A DNA stretch of 64,000 nt from Candidatus Acidiferrum typicum (GCA_002478115.1 DLMH01000049.1:1-64000); one strand, 5' to 3'; counted from the stretch's first letter, positions 9,035 to 18,204 are shown. The notes: generated by a model from the sequence alone, not told the origin. Program-made: numbers and translations.

Positions 9035-9832
9035 ATGGCACCTGAACCCAATCCGGTGGAACAAGCGGTGGCGCGCGCCGTGCGCGATAACCTCGAGCGC
9101 ATCAAGCGCACCAACGACGAACTGACACAGGCGGTCAGTGATGTCGTCGCGGCCTGCTCCAGCAGCCGCCCCACCAACGCGCTTCCTCCGATGTTGCGCG
9201 CCCAAACGGCCGCAGCCGCGCTGTCAGCTTCTTTGGAAGTGTTGTCCCGCTTCATCGCCATGGCGCTGCAAGCGGGTTCCCGCAGCCCTTTGGAAGAGAG
9301 CATCACTCAGGCCATTGGCATCGCGGCTCCCGAAGCGCCCGCCGCTCCGCAACGCCCGGCGCCTATCGTTCCGGCTCCCCAGGCTGCCGCCCCGAGCGCC
9401 GCGGCTCCCGCGCGACTGGAACCGGTGGAACCTCCTTCCTATGACCTTGAGCCCACGCCTCCTCCTCCCGCTCCTGTAGAATTGGAATTGCCCGTAGGTG
9501 TCGCTGGCGTCGGCTCCGAGTTCGACATCAACCAGTTAACTCCTGAGGAACAGGAACTCCACCGCCGCGCAAATCGCGTGGCCAAAGTATCGATGCAGGA
9601 TATTAAAATGTTACGTCCGGACCTCGTTAGGCTGGGCCGCGAACACAGAGATATCTGTATCCGATTGAAAGACGACATTGAGAAAGCTCATCGAGAATAC
9701 GACCGCAGATTCAAGCCCATCATGGACCATCCAGTCGATTACTTTTATCGCTGGTTGGTGGAAATCCTTGCCGACGGCGATCCTTCCCTGCTCGGCGAAT
9801 ACCCCTACGCCACGGCTGGCAAATCGCGCTAA
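9035..9832 (+). CDS. Hypothetical protein with helical ends and Pro/Ala-rich linker
   Basis: A 265-residue protein without a recognised family. Residues 1-95 are predicted helical and Ala-rich with a V-E-Q-A-V-A-R-A-V-R-D-N-L-E-R-I opening. Residues 96-155 are a Pro/Ala-rich low-complexity linker. Residues 165-260 are charged and helical (E-Q-E-L-H-R-R-A-N-R-V-A-K-V, then D-I-C-I-R-L-K-D-D-I-E-K-A). No signal peptide or membrane segment is visible, so it is likely cytoplasmic. It ends 22 bases before the lytic transglycosylase start, so co-transcription is likely. The helix-linker-helix layout suggests a scaffolding protein, but this is inference. Confidence 0.72.
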   Translation: MAPEPNPVEQAVARAVRDNLERIKRTNDELTQAVSDVVAACSSSRPTNALPPMLRAQTAAAALSASLEVLSRFIAMALQAGSRSPLEESITQAIGIAAPEAPAAPQRPAPIVPAPQAAAPSAAAPARLEPVEPPSYDLEPTPPPPAPVELELPVGVAGVGSEFDINQLTPEEQELHRRANRVAKVSMQDIKMLRPDLVRLGREHRDICIRLKDDIEKAHREYDRRFKPIMDHPVDYFYRWLVEILADGDPSLLGEYPYATAGKSR

Positions 9833-9854
9833 ACACACCGCGGCGCACACAATC

Positions 9855-12206
9855 GTGCATCGCGCCCTGGCGCTGGGGCTTTGCGCATCCCTGTCACCTG
9901 GCGGCTTCTCGTACGCCTCCGCTGCCACTGCGCCGCAATCCGCCGCCACCGTCCGCAATGTCTCCACGACTCCGCAACAAGACACCACCCACAAAAAGAA
10001 AAAAGCCGCCAAGCCCAAATCGCCCGCGTGCCGCACCGGCTGCAAGCCCGATACCACGGCGCCGGCGCTCGATGCCGCGACTCCCGAAGACGCCGCCGCG
10101 CAAAAAGAGCTCGCCCTTCTTGCCCGCGACGTTCATCTCGGCACTCCCGGCTCCTACGAAAAGCTCGCCTCCTTCGCCAACAAAAACTCCGCCAGCGTTT
10201 GGGGGCAGCGCGCGGCCCTCGCTCTGGGCTACGAGGAATACTCCCACGCCCACGCGCAGCAAGCCCTTGCCTGGCTCCAGAAAGCCAAGGCCGATACGCT
10301 TCTGCGCGAGTACACGCTTTTTTGGACCGCGCAAAGCGAACATGCCCTGAATAAAAATGGCGCAGCGATTCAGGATTTCACCACGCTTCTGAACGACTAC
10401 CCCAACACCGCCATCAAGGAGCAAGTGCTGGAGGGCTACGTGCCCACGGCAGTCGAGAGTGGCCGTCCGCAGGATGGTCTCGACGCGCTCGCCGCTTATC
10501 CCGCCACTTCCTCGAAGCCGGGCCTGGTCCTCGAGCGTGCTCGCGCCAATGAAGCCGCTCGCCACCTGGTGCCCGCCGCCAAGGATTACCAGACGCTGTA
10601 CTACAAATTCCCGCTGGCCGATGAAGCGCGCGACGCCGGTAACGCCCTGCCGCGATTGAACAAGCAGCTTCACAGCGAATTTCCCTACGCCACTGGGGAG
10701 TTGCAGGACCAGCGTGCGCAGGACTTCTACGACGCGCACAAATGGAAAGAAGCGCGCGCCGAGTACGAAAAGCTCGCGGCCATGTTGAAGGATCCCGCCA
10801 ACCCCACGCGCCAGCGCGCTCTGGTGCGTATCGCGGAGTGCCGCCAGCACCCGAAACCCGCAATCAAGCTGCTTGCTTCGTTGAATGTCAGCGATCCGGA
10901 AGCGGATGCGGAGCGTCTATACACGCTCTCGCAGGCCTATCGCTCCGAGAAAAACGAAGCCGAAATGCTCGCGGCCATCGAAAGAATCTGGGAAAAATAT
11001 CCACAAAGCCGCTGGGCCGAGGAAGCGCTGATGGCCGGCGGAAATTATTACTGGGTGGAGTTGCAACGCAGCAAGGCCGTCGGTTATTACCAGCGCGTCC
11101 TCGACGCTTTCCCGGCCGGCAAGAACGCCTACAACGCGGAATGGCGCATCGCCTGGGTCGCTTATCTCGATCGACTGCCTTACGCGGACGACAAGATGAG
11201 CATTTTCCTGCGCAAATATCCTGTTTCCGCCGCGGCGGTGAATGCCCTTTACTGGCTCGGGCGCAACGCCGAACGCGGCGGCAATCCCGCTCATGCGCGC
11301 GCCTACTATGCGAAGGCCATCGAGCGGTTTCCCACCAGCTATTTCGCGGAGTACGCCGCGGTACACCTGGAAAAGCTTGGCCCGGGCGAAGCGGATCCCG
11401 TGGACTTTCTCGCGCAGATTCCGCCCGCGCCCCCGCTGCGCCCGTTTGACGAGCCTGTCGCGCCAAACGTCGCCGACCGCTGGAATCGCGCGCAAGCCCT
11501 GCGCACGATTGCGTTCGACGCTTCCGCCGAACTCGAACTGAAAGCCGCCTTCGCCGCCACGGCTTCGCCGCGCTTCCTGGTCGAAGCCGCGCAAGCCGCC
11601 TTCGATCAGGGCCACTTCGGCACGGGCATGGCCTATGGCCGCATGGCGGTCTCGAATTTCGATGCGCGCGCGTTCAAGGATGTTCCGCTGAACGCCTGGA
11701 AGGTCCTCTTTCCGCTGCCTTATGAGGCCACACTGCGCCGCGAAGCCGAACGCAACGATTTCGACGCCATGTTCGCCGCCGGCCTCATCCGCCAGGAATC
11801 CACCTTTCAGGCGGACGCCGTTTCTCACGCCAATGCCATCGGCCTCATGCAGATTCTTCCCAAGGAAGGCCGCCGCTTGGCCAAGCAGCGCAAAGTCCGC
11901 TACACCAAATCTTCGCTCTTCGATCCCGAGGTGAACATCGAGCTGGGTATGCTTTATATCGCCGAGCTGACGCGCACCACGGGCGCGCCCGAATATGCCG
12001 CCGCTGCCTACAACGCCGGAGAAGAACGCCTCACGCAGTGGAAGGCGGAACGCACCTTCGAGGAATTTCCCGAATTCGTCGAATCCATTCCCTTCACCGA
12101 AACCCGCGAGTACGTCCAGATTGTTCTGCGCAACGCCACCATGTACCGCCTTCTCTACGGCGAACCCTCCAAGACCACGGTCTCTGCCGCCATCCACTCC
12201 CGCTAA
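9855..12206 (+). CDS. slt: Soluble lytic murein transglycosylase (Slt70-like, GH23)
   Basis: Periplasmic lytic transglycosylase that cuts peptidoglycan glycan strands to 1,6-anhydro products. The 783-residue form begins at a GTG that opens a signal peptide (H-R-A-L-A-L-G-L-C-A through S-Y-A-S-A-A). A long alpha-helical, TPR-like superhelix (about residues 90-600: repeats such as A-Y-Y-A-K-A-I-E-R-F-P and G-Y-Y-Q-R-V-L-D-A-F-P) precedes the C-terminal SLT domain. The catalytic glutamate is in A-G-L-I-R-Q-E-S-T-F near residue 648, followed by A-N-A-I-G-L-M-Q-I-L-P and Y-A-A-A-A-Y-N-A-G-E-E-R. Layout and length fit Slt70. The frame is open 59 codons further upstream but would overlap the preceding gene; the GTG avoids that and gives a proper signal. 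Confidence 0.9.
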   Translation: MHRALALGLCASLSPGGFSYASAATAPQSAATVRNVSTTPQQDTTHKKKKAAKPKSPACRTGCKPDTTAPALDAATPEDAAAQKELALLARDVHLGTPGSYEKLASFANKNSASVWGQRAALALGYEEYSHAHAQQALAWLQKAKADTLLREYTLFWTAQSEHALNKNGAAIQDFTTLLNDYPNTAIKEQVLEGYVPTAVESGRPQDGLDALAAYPATSSKPGLVLERARANEAARHLVPAAKDYQTLYYKFPLADEARDAGNALPRLNKQLHSEFPYATGELQDQRAQDFYDAHKWKEARAEYEKLAAMLKDPANPTRQRALVRIAECRQHPKPAIKLLASLNVSDPEADAERLYTLSQAYRSEKNEAEMLAAIERIWEKYPQSRWAEEALMAGGNYYWVELQRSKAVGYYQRVLDAFPAGKNAYNAEWRIAWVAYLDRLPYADDKMSIFLRKYPVSAAAVNALYWLGRNAERGGNPAHARAYYAKAIERFPTSYFAEYAAVHLEKLGPGEADPVDFLAQIPPAPPLRPFDEPVAPNVADRWNRAQALRTIAFDASAELELKAAFAATASPRFLVEAAQAAFDQGHFGTGMAYGRMAVSNFDARAFKDVPLNAWKVLFPLPYEATLRREAERNDFDAMFAAGLIRQESTFQADAVSHANAIGLMQILPKEGRRLAKQRKVRYTKSSLFDPEVNIELGMLYIAELTRTTGAPEYAAAAYNAGEERLTQWKAERTFEEFPEFVESIPFTETREYVQIVLRNATMYRLLYGEPSKTTVSAAIHSR

Positions 12207-12226
12207 TCCTCTTTCCTTTGTCCTTA

Positions 12227-12311
12227 TGTAGGGGCGCAGGACTCCTGCGCCGCATGTCCGCACAATCTCCGAGTCTTTTGCTTTTCTTGGAGTGCGGCGG
12301 CTTGCCGCCGC
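12227..12311. repeat. Two dispersed hairpin repeats after slt
   Basis: TGTAGG is followed by GGCGCAGG-ACT-CCTGCGCC (8-bp arms), then 42 bases later GCGGCGGC-TT-GCCGCCGC. The first belongs to the TGTAG-flanked hairpin family found in other spacers of this window. Either could also terminate slt transcription. Confidence 0.6.
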
Positions 12312-12416
12312 TTTTCCAAACCACAATCCAACCTCCCAACCGTTTCCTGATCACTTATCGCTGATAGCTAATATCCGCTATCTGGGTACTTCCCGCTCTG
12401 CCCGTCTCTCCTTTGC

Positions 12417-12430
12417 TACAATCTATTCCC
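12417..12430 (+). promoter_or_regulatory. -10-like TACAAT before the aminotransferase start
   Basis: TGCTACAAT carries a near-consensus -10 hexamer (TACAAT) ending eight bases before the ATG. The intervening bases hold no ribosome site, so a leaderless transcript is plausible. Confidence 0.4.
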
Positions 12431-13648
12431 ATGTCTACTTCCGAAACCAACATGACCCACATCGCCCGCCGCATGCTTTCCGCCAAGGCCGAGCAATTCA
12501 CCGAATCCGTCATTCGCGAAATGACGCGCCTGGCGCTGCAGCACAACGCCGTTAATCTTTCCCAGGGATTTCCCGATTTTGCCGCGCCCAAAGAAATCAA
12601 GGAAGCCGCGCGCCAGGCCATCGCCGACGACATCAATCAATACGCCATCACCTGGGGCGCGAAACCCCTGCGCGACGCCATCGTCGAAAAATTCGCGAGC
12701 ACTCAGGGCATCACCGTCGATCCCGAGCGCGAAATCACCGTTTGCTGCGGCTCCACGGAAGCGATGATGTCCTCCATGATGGCCATCATCAATCCGGGTG
12801 ATGAAACCGTGGTCTTCGAGCCCTTCTACGAAAATTACGGCCCGGACGCGATCCTCTCCGGCGCCACGCCGCGTTTCGTGAAGCTCCGCCCGCCCGACTG
12901 GACCTTCGACGAAAGGGAACTGGCCGCCGCCTTTGGCCCGCACACCAAGGCCATCATCCTCAACACGCCCAACAATCCCACCGGCAAAGTCTTCACCCGC
13001 GCCGAACTCGAGTTCATCCGCGATCTCTGCGTCCGCTGGAACGCCTACTGCATCACCGACGAAATCTACGAGCACATCCTCTACGATGGCGCCGAGCACA
13101 TCACCATGGCCCGCTTGGACGGCATGCGCGACCGCACCATCGTCATCAACGGCATGTCCAAAACCTACAGCGTTACGGGTTGGCGCGTCGGCTGGGCCAT
13201 CGCCCCGCCGGAAACCACGCAAGCCATCCGCAAGGTCCACGACTTTCTCACCGTTGGCGCGGCCGCTCCGCTGCAGCAAGCCGGCGCCCTCGCGCTCAAG
13301 TCGCCGCAGTCCTACTACGACAAGCTGGCCGCCAACTACGCCGCCAAGCGCGAGCGCCTCCTGAAAATTCTCACCGCCTCCGGCTTCACCGTTTACAAGC
13401 CACGCGGGGCCTATTACATCATGACGGACATCTTCCGCTTCCATTTCGACGAGGCCAAATACCCCGCCGATTCGCGCGACGTCTCCTTCGCCAAATATCT
13501 CGTCGAACACATCGGCGTAGCCTGCGTGCCCGGCTCCAGCTTCTACAACGACGCCCGCGACGGCGCCTCCCAGGTTCGCTTCACCTTCTGCAAAAGAGAA
13601 GCAACCCTAGCCGCCGCCGAAGCCCGCCTCGCCAACCTCCATGCCTGA
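12431..13648 (+). CDS. PLP-dependent aminotransferase, class I/II (MetC/KAT-like)
   Basis: Fold-type I aminotransferase of 405 residues, closest in pattern to the kynurenine/methionine/glutamine transaminase group (YbdL-like). Landmarks are V-N-L-S-Q-G-F-P-D-F near residue 45, Q-Y-A-I-T-W-G, T-V-C-C-G-S-T-E-A-M, I-L-N-T-P-N-N-P-T-G-K, C-I-T-D-E-I-Y-E-H, and the Schiff-base lysine 244 in G-M-S-K-T-Y-S-V-T-G-W-R-V-G-W. The arginine that binds substrate carboxylate lies near the C-terminus (Q-V-R-F-T-F). It would swap amino groups between an amino acid and a 2-oxo acid in the cytoplasm. The ATG used follows the -10-like element by eight bases; a second ATG seven codons in is possible. Confidence 0.9.
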   Translation: MSTSETNMTHIARRMLSAKAEQFTESVIREMTRLALQHNAVNLSQGFPDFAAPKEIKEAARQAIADDINQYAITWGAKPLRDAIVEKFASTQGITVDPEREITVCCGSTEAMMSSMMAIINPGDETVVFEPFYENYGPDAILSGATPRFVKLRPPDWTFDERELAAAFGPHTKAIILNTPNNPTGKVFTRAELEFIRDLCVRWNAYCITDEIYEHILYDGAEHITMARLDGMRDRTIVINGMSKTYSVTGWRVGWAIAPPETTQAIRKVHDFLTVGAAAPLQQAGALALKSPQSYYDKLAANYAAKRERLLKILTASGFTVYKPRGAYYIMTDIFRFHFDEAKYPADSRDVSFAKYLVEHIGVACVPGSSFYNDARDGASQVRFTFCKREATLAAAEARLANLHA

Positions 13649-13709
13649 CACGTCTCGTAGCGGATGGTGAATCACACCGGCTAAATCCGCCGCTTCGAAG
13701 GAGATTAGA

Positions 13710-14270
13710 TTGCGACCAACACCTAACACGACAAAGAAACAAGTCATCTTCTTCCTAATCGACGTGTTCAGGCCGGTTTACTACATATTGGCTTTTTTCT
13801 TACCCCTTATTTGGAAGGTGTTCTTCTCTTGGTGGTTAGGTCCACTATTGGATCACCATTTCGACCAATTGTTTGAAGCTGAAATTAGACAGGCCGCGCC
13901 GTTTCTATTTGATCTTTTTGGAGGGAAAGTGAGGCAGCCTCCCCAACCGGAGCCGAAAGGATCGCAGATTGAGCGTGTTTGCATCGCAACGGAAAATATA
14001 ATCTTCCAATTCTCCCGTTGGCACAGAGAAGACTATAAGGTGCTAGTTTCGCCCGCATTTTTGCCAAATAATTCCTACGATCTTATCGACGCGCTGCGAG
14101 TGGCCGACCCCGTCGATCAGACTATAAGCTCACCCAAAGCTTATAGCTGGCCCTTATTCGCTCGACTGCTAGAGCCGAGATATCATCTTTTGGAAATCGC
14201 ATTTAATCGAGATAACTTTGTAGACACCGAAAAGAAGCTGGCCGAACTGCGCCTGGGCAAAACCGGTTAG
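13710..14270 (+). CDS. Hypothetical membrane-anchored protein (TTG start)
   Basis: A 186-residue protein of no recognised family. One strongly hydrophobic segment spans about residues 12-42 (V-I-F-F-L-I-D-V-F, then I-L-A-F-F-L-P-L-I-W-K-V-F-F) and may cross the membrane once or twice. The rest is soluble with scattered aromatic residues. The start is a TTG, supported by a GAAGGAG ribosome site six bases upstream; no ATG near the N-terminus has one. Base composition is lower in GC than the neighbouring aminotransferase, hinting at acquired DNA. Function unknown. Confidence 0.6.
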   Translation: MRPTPNTTKKQVIFFLIDVFRPVYYILAFFLPLIWKVFFSWWLGPLLDHHFDQLFEAEIRQAAPFLFDLFGGKVRQPPQPEPKGSQIERVCIATENIIFQFSRWHREDYKVLVSPAFLPNNSYDLIDALRVADPVDQTISSPKAYSWPLFARLLEPRYHLLEIAFNRDNFVDTEKKLAELRLGKTG

Positions 14271-14305
14271 CGAGGCTGATCGAGGAAAACGGCGACTGAC
14301 CGCTT

Positions 14306-14335
14306 GTGTAGCGGCCGCCTTCTGAGGCGGGCGCT
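14306..14335. repeat. Dispersed hairpin repeat (TGTAGCGGCC type)
   Basis: GTGTAGCGGCC then GCCT-TCTG-AGGC. The same core, from GTGTAGCGG to GGGCGCTT, recurs near 39.87 kb just beyond the right end of the integrated element. Confidence 0.65.
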
Positions 14336-14413
14336 TTTCCTCTGTGGCCTTCATCACCATCTCATTTTTCGAGCTGTGCTAAACTCCCGAAGACCAGAGA
14401 AGGGAACCAAATT

Positions 14414-14827
14414 ATGCCCCTCAATCTCTCTTTAATCCCCAGCGGCAGCAAGCTCGAATCCAATGGCGACGGTCAATCCTTTGACATCTCCACCAGCGAA
14501 ACTCGCACCTTTCTCTGCGAGCTTAGCGTCACCGATCAGCTTGAGCAGGAGTCCCTCGAGGTATCCCTGTGGGGTTCCGCGGATGGCCAGGACTTCGGCA
14601 AGAGGCCGTACCTGAAAATTCTGCAACAATTCTATCGCGGCACCACCAAAATGGTTTTGGATCTCTCCCTGCGCCCGAAGGTGCGTTTTCTCCGCGCTCA
14701 CTGGGAACTTAACCGCTGGGGACGCGTCGCCCCAACGCCCATGTTTGTGGTTGGGTTGACCCTGACCGAAATTCCGCCGATGTCTCAAAATACGCCTACC
14801 AAACGCGGCGTTGTGGCCGTATCCTAG
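14414..14827 (+). CDS. Conserved-looking hypothetical protein, beta-rich
   Basis: A 137-residue protein, predicted mostly beta strand, with no signal peptide, membrane segment or motif that I recognise. It has a regular beta-sandwich feel (T-R-T-F-L-C-E-L-S-V-T, L-E-V-S-L-W-G-S-A-D-G, T-K-M-V-L-D-L-S-L-R-P-K-V-R-F-L-R-A-H-W-E). The ATG has an AGAAGGGA ribosome site 10 bases upstream and a TGCTAAACT -10-like element about 30 bases upstream. It is convergent with the metallo-hydrolase gene. Function unknown. Confidence 0.68.
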   Translation: MPLNLSLIPSGSKLESNGDGQSFDISTSETRTFLCELSVTDQLEQESLEVSLWGSADGQDFGKRPYLKILQQFYRGTTKMVLDLSLRPKVRFLRAHWELNRWGRVAPTPMFVVGLTLTEIPPMSQNTPTKRGVVAVS

Positions 14828-14892
14828 CTGATCCACGGCCGCGAGAGAATTACCCGTTCTGCACCAGACTTTTGTTTTCTGAGTAATTAAGG

Positions 14893-14939
14893 GGTAGGAA
14901 GCTATTGGTCGGTTGTCCTGTGGTGGTTAGCTTCCTACC
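14893..14939. terminator. 12-bp inverted repeat between convergent genes
   Basis: GGTAGGAAGCTA and TAGCTTCCTACC are perfectly complementary over 12 bp with 23 bases between. They sit between two genes that point at each other, so a bidirectional terminator is the simplest reading; no T tract is present. Confidence 0.45.
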
Positions 14940-15093
14940 TCGCGAGTGGTCTTGCAGGTATAGACGAAGCTACCCCTCCAAATGTTTCTCGTCCTTTGAA
15001 AATAGTTTGTGGGACTGCACAAAGGTTTCCGGGCGGGATACAAAGCCCCATAGCCTCCCGGGACAATGTACCAAAAAGTTCCCGCGGTAATTC

Positions 15094-16491
15094 TTACCCC
15101 ACCTCAACCGTATCCAAATAACGCGCCACCGAGGCCTTCCACCGGAACTTCTCCGTAATGGCCTGCTGTAACGCTTGTGCCGCCGAGGGCTCCCCGTGCG
15201 TCAGGTACACCTGCTTCGGCGGCGCCTGCAGCGCCGTCAGCCACCGCAGCAACTCGCTCTTCCCCGCGTGTGCCGAGAATTGCCCCATCTCCACGATCTC
15301 CGCCAGCACGGGGACGACCTGTCCGAACAGGCTCAAGGTCTTCGCCCCCTCTTGCAAGGCGCGCCCCCGCGTACCCTCGGCCTGGAATCCTCCCAGGATC
15401 ACGGCGTTCCGCGCATCCCCCAAGCGCTGCGCCAGGTGATGCAGCACGCGCCCGCCCGTCACCATGCCGCTCGCCGAGATGATGATGCACGGGGTCTTCA
15501 CGTTGTTGATCTGCTTGGACTCCTCGGCGCTGCGCGTCAGGTGGAATTCGTGCACGCTCAGGGGATCGCCGCCGTTCTGTTCATCGCGCGCAAACAGCAG
15601 GTCGTGATCCTCCTTGTGCTTCAGGTATAGATCCGTTGCGCTCAGCGCCATCGGGCTGTCCACATACACGGGAACCTTCGGGATGCGCTGCAGATTTTCC
15701 AGTTGCCGCAGGTAATACATAAAGGTCTGTGTGCGCCCGATCGCAAACGCGGGAATCACGATGGACCCGCCGCGCTTCACCACGCGATTCACCACATTGC
15801 TGAGCAATTCCAGCGGATCGCCCGCTTCATGTTCGCGGTCGCCGTACGTGGATTCGCACAGCAGCAGGTCAATCTGCTTTTTCACCGGCGTAACGGGATC
15901 ATTAAGGATGGGCTGATCGTAGCGGCCAACGTCCCCGGAAAACACGATGACCGTCCTCTTGCCGTTCTCCGTAATCGTCAGTTCCAGGCTGGAGGAGCCC
16001 AGAATGTGGCCCGCGTCATACGACTCCACGTGGAATTCCGGCGAAATGTCAAAGCCGCCGTTGCGCGGCATCGGTTTCAGCAGCCGCAGCACTGGATCGA
16101 CGTCGTCCGATGTATAGAGCGCCCGGGGATGCGGGTGCTTGCTCCATTTGTGTTTGATGGCGTCCTGCGTTTCTTCTTCCTGCAAGTGCCCGGAATCCTT
16201 CAGCAGGAGTTCCGCCAGCTCGATTGTCGCCGGATTGGCAAAGATCGGCTTGCGAAAGCCGTCGCGCACGAGCACCGGCAGCCATCCGGAGTGGTCCAGA
16301 TGCGCGTGCGTCAGGATCGCGTAGCTGATCGTGTTCAGATCCACCGGCAGCGGATTCCAGTTGCGTTCCTTCAAATCATCCGTGCCCTGAAACAACCCGC
16401 AATCCACCAGCAGTTTCTTGCCGGCCGCTTGCACCAGATATTTGGATCCCGTCACGCAACCTGCTGCGCCCAGAAAAGTGAGTTTTGCCAT
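15094..16491 (-). CDS. MBL-fold/beta-CASP metallo-hydrolase with RNA-specificity domain
   Basis: Metallo-beta-lactamase-fold protein of 465 residues with the beta-CASP insertion, related to CPSF-73-like and bacterial Ysh1-type ribonucleases. The zinc motif H-A-H-L-D-H-S-G is at residues 62-69; further ligands fall in S-Y-D-A-G-H-I-L-G-S and F-S-G-D-V-G-R. The beta-CASP and C-terminal parts show S-T-Y-G-D-R-E-H, I-P-A-F-A-I-G-R-T-Q, I-S-A-S-G-M-V-T-G-G-R and Q-F-S-A-H-A-G-K. It probably processes RNA in the cytoplasm. A TAGAAT hexamer lies nine bases upstream of the ATG with no ribosome site between, another possible near-leaderless start. Confidence 0.88.
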   Translation of the reverse strand: MAKLTFLGAAGCVTGSKYLVQAAGKKLLVDCGLFQGTDDLKERNWNPLPVDLNTISYAILTHAHLDHSGWLPVLVRDGFRKPIFANPATIELAELLLKDSGHLQEEETQDAIKHKWSKHPHPRALYTSDDVDPVLRLLKPMPRNGGFDISPEFHVESYDAGHILGSSSLELTITENGKRTVIVFSGDVGRYDQPILNDPVTPVKKQIDLLLCESTYGDREHEAGDPLELLSNVVNRVVKRGGSIVIPAFAIGRTQTFMYYLRQLENLQRIPKVPVYVDSPMALSATDLYLKHKEDHDLLFARDEQNGGDPLSVHEFHLTRSAEESKQINNVKTPCIIISASGMVTGGRVLHHLAQRLGDARNAVILGGFQAEGTRGRALQEGAKTLSLFGQVVPVLAEIVEMGQFSAHAGKSELLRWLTALQAPPKQVYLTHGEPSAAQALQQAITEKFRWKASVARYLDTVEVG

Positions 16492-16697
16492 GATGCCAGC
16501 ATTCTACCGGAACGCCGCCGCCCCCCGCGATGAAAAACCTGCAAAACTGGCACCCGGCGTTCCATGCTTTCGCTTGGCGCAAAGCACCTCGGCGAGGCTC
16601 CCCGCGGCGCCTGCGCGCCATCCATCACGCAATCCTGCAGTGCCCGCCGCTCCGACCGCTCACCGATTTGTGGTAAACTTTTGGAAGTTCCTCCGGT

Positions 16698-16773
<76 letters not shown>

Positions 16774-16811
16774 TTTGAAGAAACCAAAGAACTTACTCTC
16801 GAAAACTGCTC

Positions 16812-16834
16812 ACTGTTACCAGGCACTGTTGCCA
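16812..16834 (+). promoter_or_regulatory. Left arm-type integrase binding sites (candidate)
   Basis: ACTGTTACCA and ACTGTTGCCA are repeated 13 bases apart just inside attL. The same decamer occurs twice in tandem just inside attR. Paired direct repeats internal to both ends are what arm sites of a lambda-type integrase look like. Confidence 0.55.
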
Positions 16835-16896
16835 GCTCTGAATTTTCCTCTTGCATTCAAACATGAATCTTTCACGCTTTCATGAGGAAAACGGAT

Positions 16897-18177
16897 ATGG
16901 CTCATTACACACTCATCGCCCGCATCAACGCAGGTGACGGCAAATTTCCGTTCGTCAACGTGCGGTTCTCGAAGAATCATCGTCCGATTCCAATCGAAGG
17001 AGCAACCTACTACCTCCGTCCGAGTACCAGCGGCAAGCGAACACCATTCAAGATCGGCAAAGATATCACCATGGCTCACACTGCGCTCATCCGAACGGAG
17101 GACGGCCAACCGCTCGAACGCACTGCCGCGTTGCACGCCGCACCAACATCCAGTATTGCCACTGCTGCGCCCCGCAGAAGGGTCGCGGACGCCGCGCGAG
17201 AGTACATTGAGCGGAGCAAGCAAAAATCGCGCAGGACCTACTTGGGTTATCGCGTCGCCGTCAACCTATTCGTCGCCAGTTGTAAGAAGACTTATTTCGA
17301 CCAGATTTGCCGCGACGACATGCTCGACTTTCTGCACGACTTGCGGACTCGTCCATCCAGAGAGACCGGCCAGCCAATCGGCGAGTCAACCGTGTTCAAC
17401 TATTTCCTCAAGACAATGGTCTTCCTCAACGACCGTGGCATCGGGAAGTACGTGGCAAGGGAAGATTGGGTGCAGAAAAAAGACTGGCCTGTCAACGTGG
17501 ACAAGCGCAACAGGAACAAGAAATATGCGACCTACACGGAGCACCAGGTCGCTGCCATGATCCAGGTCGCAGACAGCATCGAGGAAGCGCTCGTACGCTT
17601 TCTCGTCGGGACCGGCCTCCGCATCGGCGAAGCAGCGGTCGCCGAGTGGATGGACATCAATTGGGAAGACAAGACGATCTCGGTCCGTTTTAAGCCAAAG
17701 TTCGGCTTCAAGCCCAAAGACTATGAAGAGCGGACCATCGCAGTCAGCGATATGTTTCTCGCCTGTCTCAAGAAGTATCGTCGCAACGCGGCGGATGACG
17801 CACTGATTTTCCCTTCGCCTGCCACACAGACTGTGGACAAGCATCTAGATCGAATCATTAACGGTCTCATCGACAAGGCGAACGAGGCGGATTACACGGT
17901 CAAGAAACCGAAGAAGCCCTGCCACGCTTTTCGCGTGTTGTATGCCACGCGGCGGCACCAGCACGGCGTTGACATCGAAACCTTGCGGCAGGAACTTGGG
18001 CATTCCGACATCACAACGACACAAATCTACTTACGGTCGGCGAATACAAAGTCCGATGGACACCGCGCCCGAATCAATGAGGCGGACAGGTTCTCTATGA
18101 CCGCAATCTGCAAGCCTTTCCTCCGAGGCACAGTTACCGACCCATCCCCTAAAGAAGAGATTGCTTGTATCCAATAA
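16897..18177 (+). CDS. int: Tyrosine recombinase/integrase of the tRNA-Ala element
   Basis: Site-specific tyrosine recombinase, about 426 residues, that would integrate and excise the element at the tRNA-Ala 3' end. The N-terminus (about 1-60) is a probable arm-binding domain. The core-binding SAM-like domain spans about 100-190 (A-R-E-Y-I-E-R-S-K and F-L-H-D-L-R-T-R). The catalytic domain shows the first arginine in G-T-G-L-R-I-G-E-A, the H-x-x-R box in H-A-F-R-V-L-Y-A-T-R-R-H-Q-H-G, L-G-H-S-D-I-T-T-T and the nucleophile tyrosine in Q-I-Y-L-R. The ATG used follows a GAGG by nine bases; an in-frame ATG five codons earlier is the alternative. It lies next to attL, facing away from the tRNA. 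Confidence 0.9.
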   Translation: MAHYTLIARINAGDGKFPFVNVRFSKNHRPIPIEGATYYLRPSTSGKRTPFKIGKDITMAHTALIRTEDGQPLERTAALHAAPTSSIATAAPRRRVADAAREYIERSKQKSRRTYLGYRVAVNLFVASCKKTYFDQICRDDMLDFLHDLRTRPSRETGQPIGESTVFNYFLKTMVFLNDRGIGKYVAREDWVQKKDWPVNVDKRNRNKKYATYTEHQVAAMIQVADSIEEALVRFLVGTGLRIGEAAVAEWMDINWEDKTISVRFKPKFGFKPKDYEERTIAVSDMFLACLKKYRRNAADDALIFPSPATQTVDKHLDRIINGLIDKANEADYTVKKPKKPCHAFRVLYATRRHQHGVDIETLRQELGHSDITTTQIYLRSANTKSDGHRARINEADRFSMTAICKPFLRGTVTDPSPKEEIACIQ

Positions 18178-18204
18178 TGGATGTATAATGCTCCATATAT
18201 GGAG
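18161..18204 (+). promoter_or_regulatory. Toxin-antitoxin promoter with two TCCA-N4-TGGA operators
   Basis: TTGCTT, a 17-base spacer and TATAAT form a near-consensus promoter. ATCCAATAATGGAT lies between the -35 and -10 boxes, and CTCCATATATGGAG, a perfect 14-bp palindrome, lies just after the -10. Both contain TCCA-N4-TGGA and their centres are 22 bp apart, about two helical turns. This fits autorepression by the antitoxin. It also shows that the ATG at 18181, which falls inside the promoter, is not the antitoxin start. Confidence 0.75.

Noticed and set aside
9894..12326. Two long minus-strand frames (318 and 469 codons) over the lytic transglycosylase
   Set aside because: Gly/Arg-rich shadow translation with no domain; the plus strand has the full Slt layout.
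12416..13510. 364-codon minus-strand frame over the aminotransferase
   Set aside because: Shadow; the plus strand carries the PLP lysine motif.
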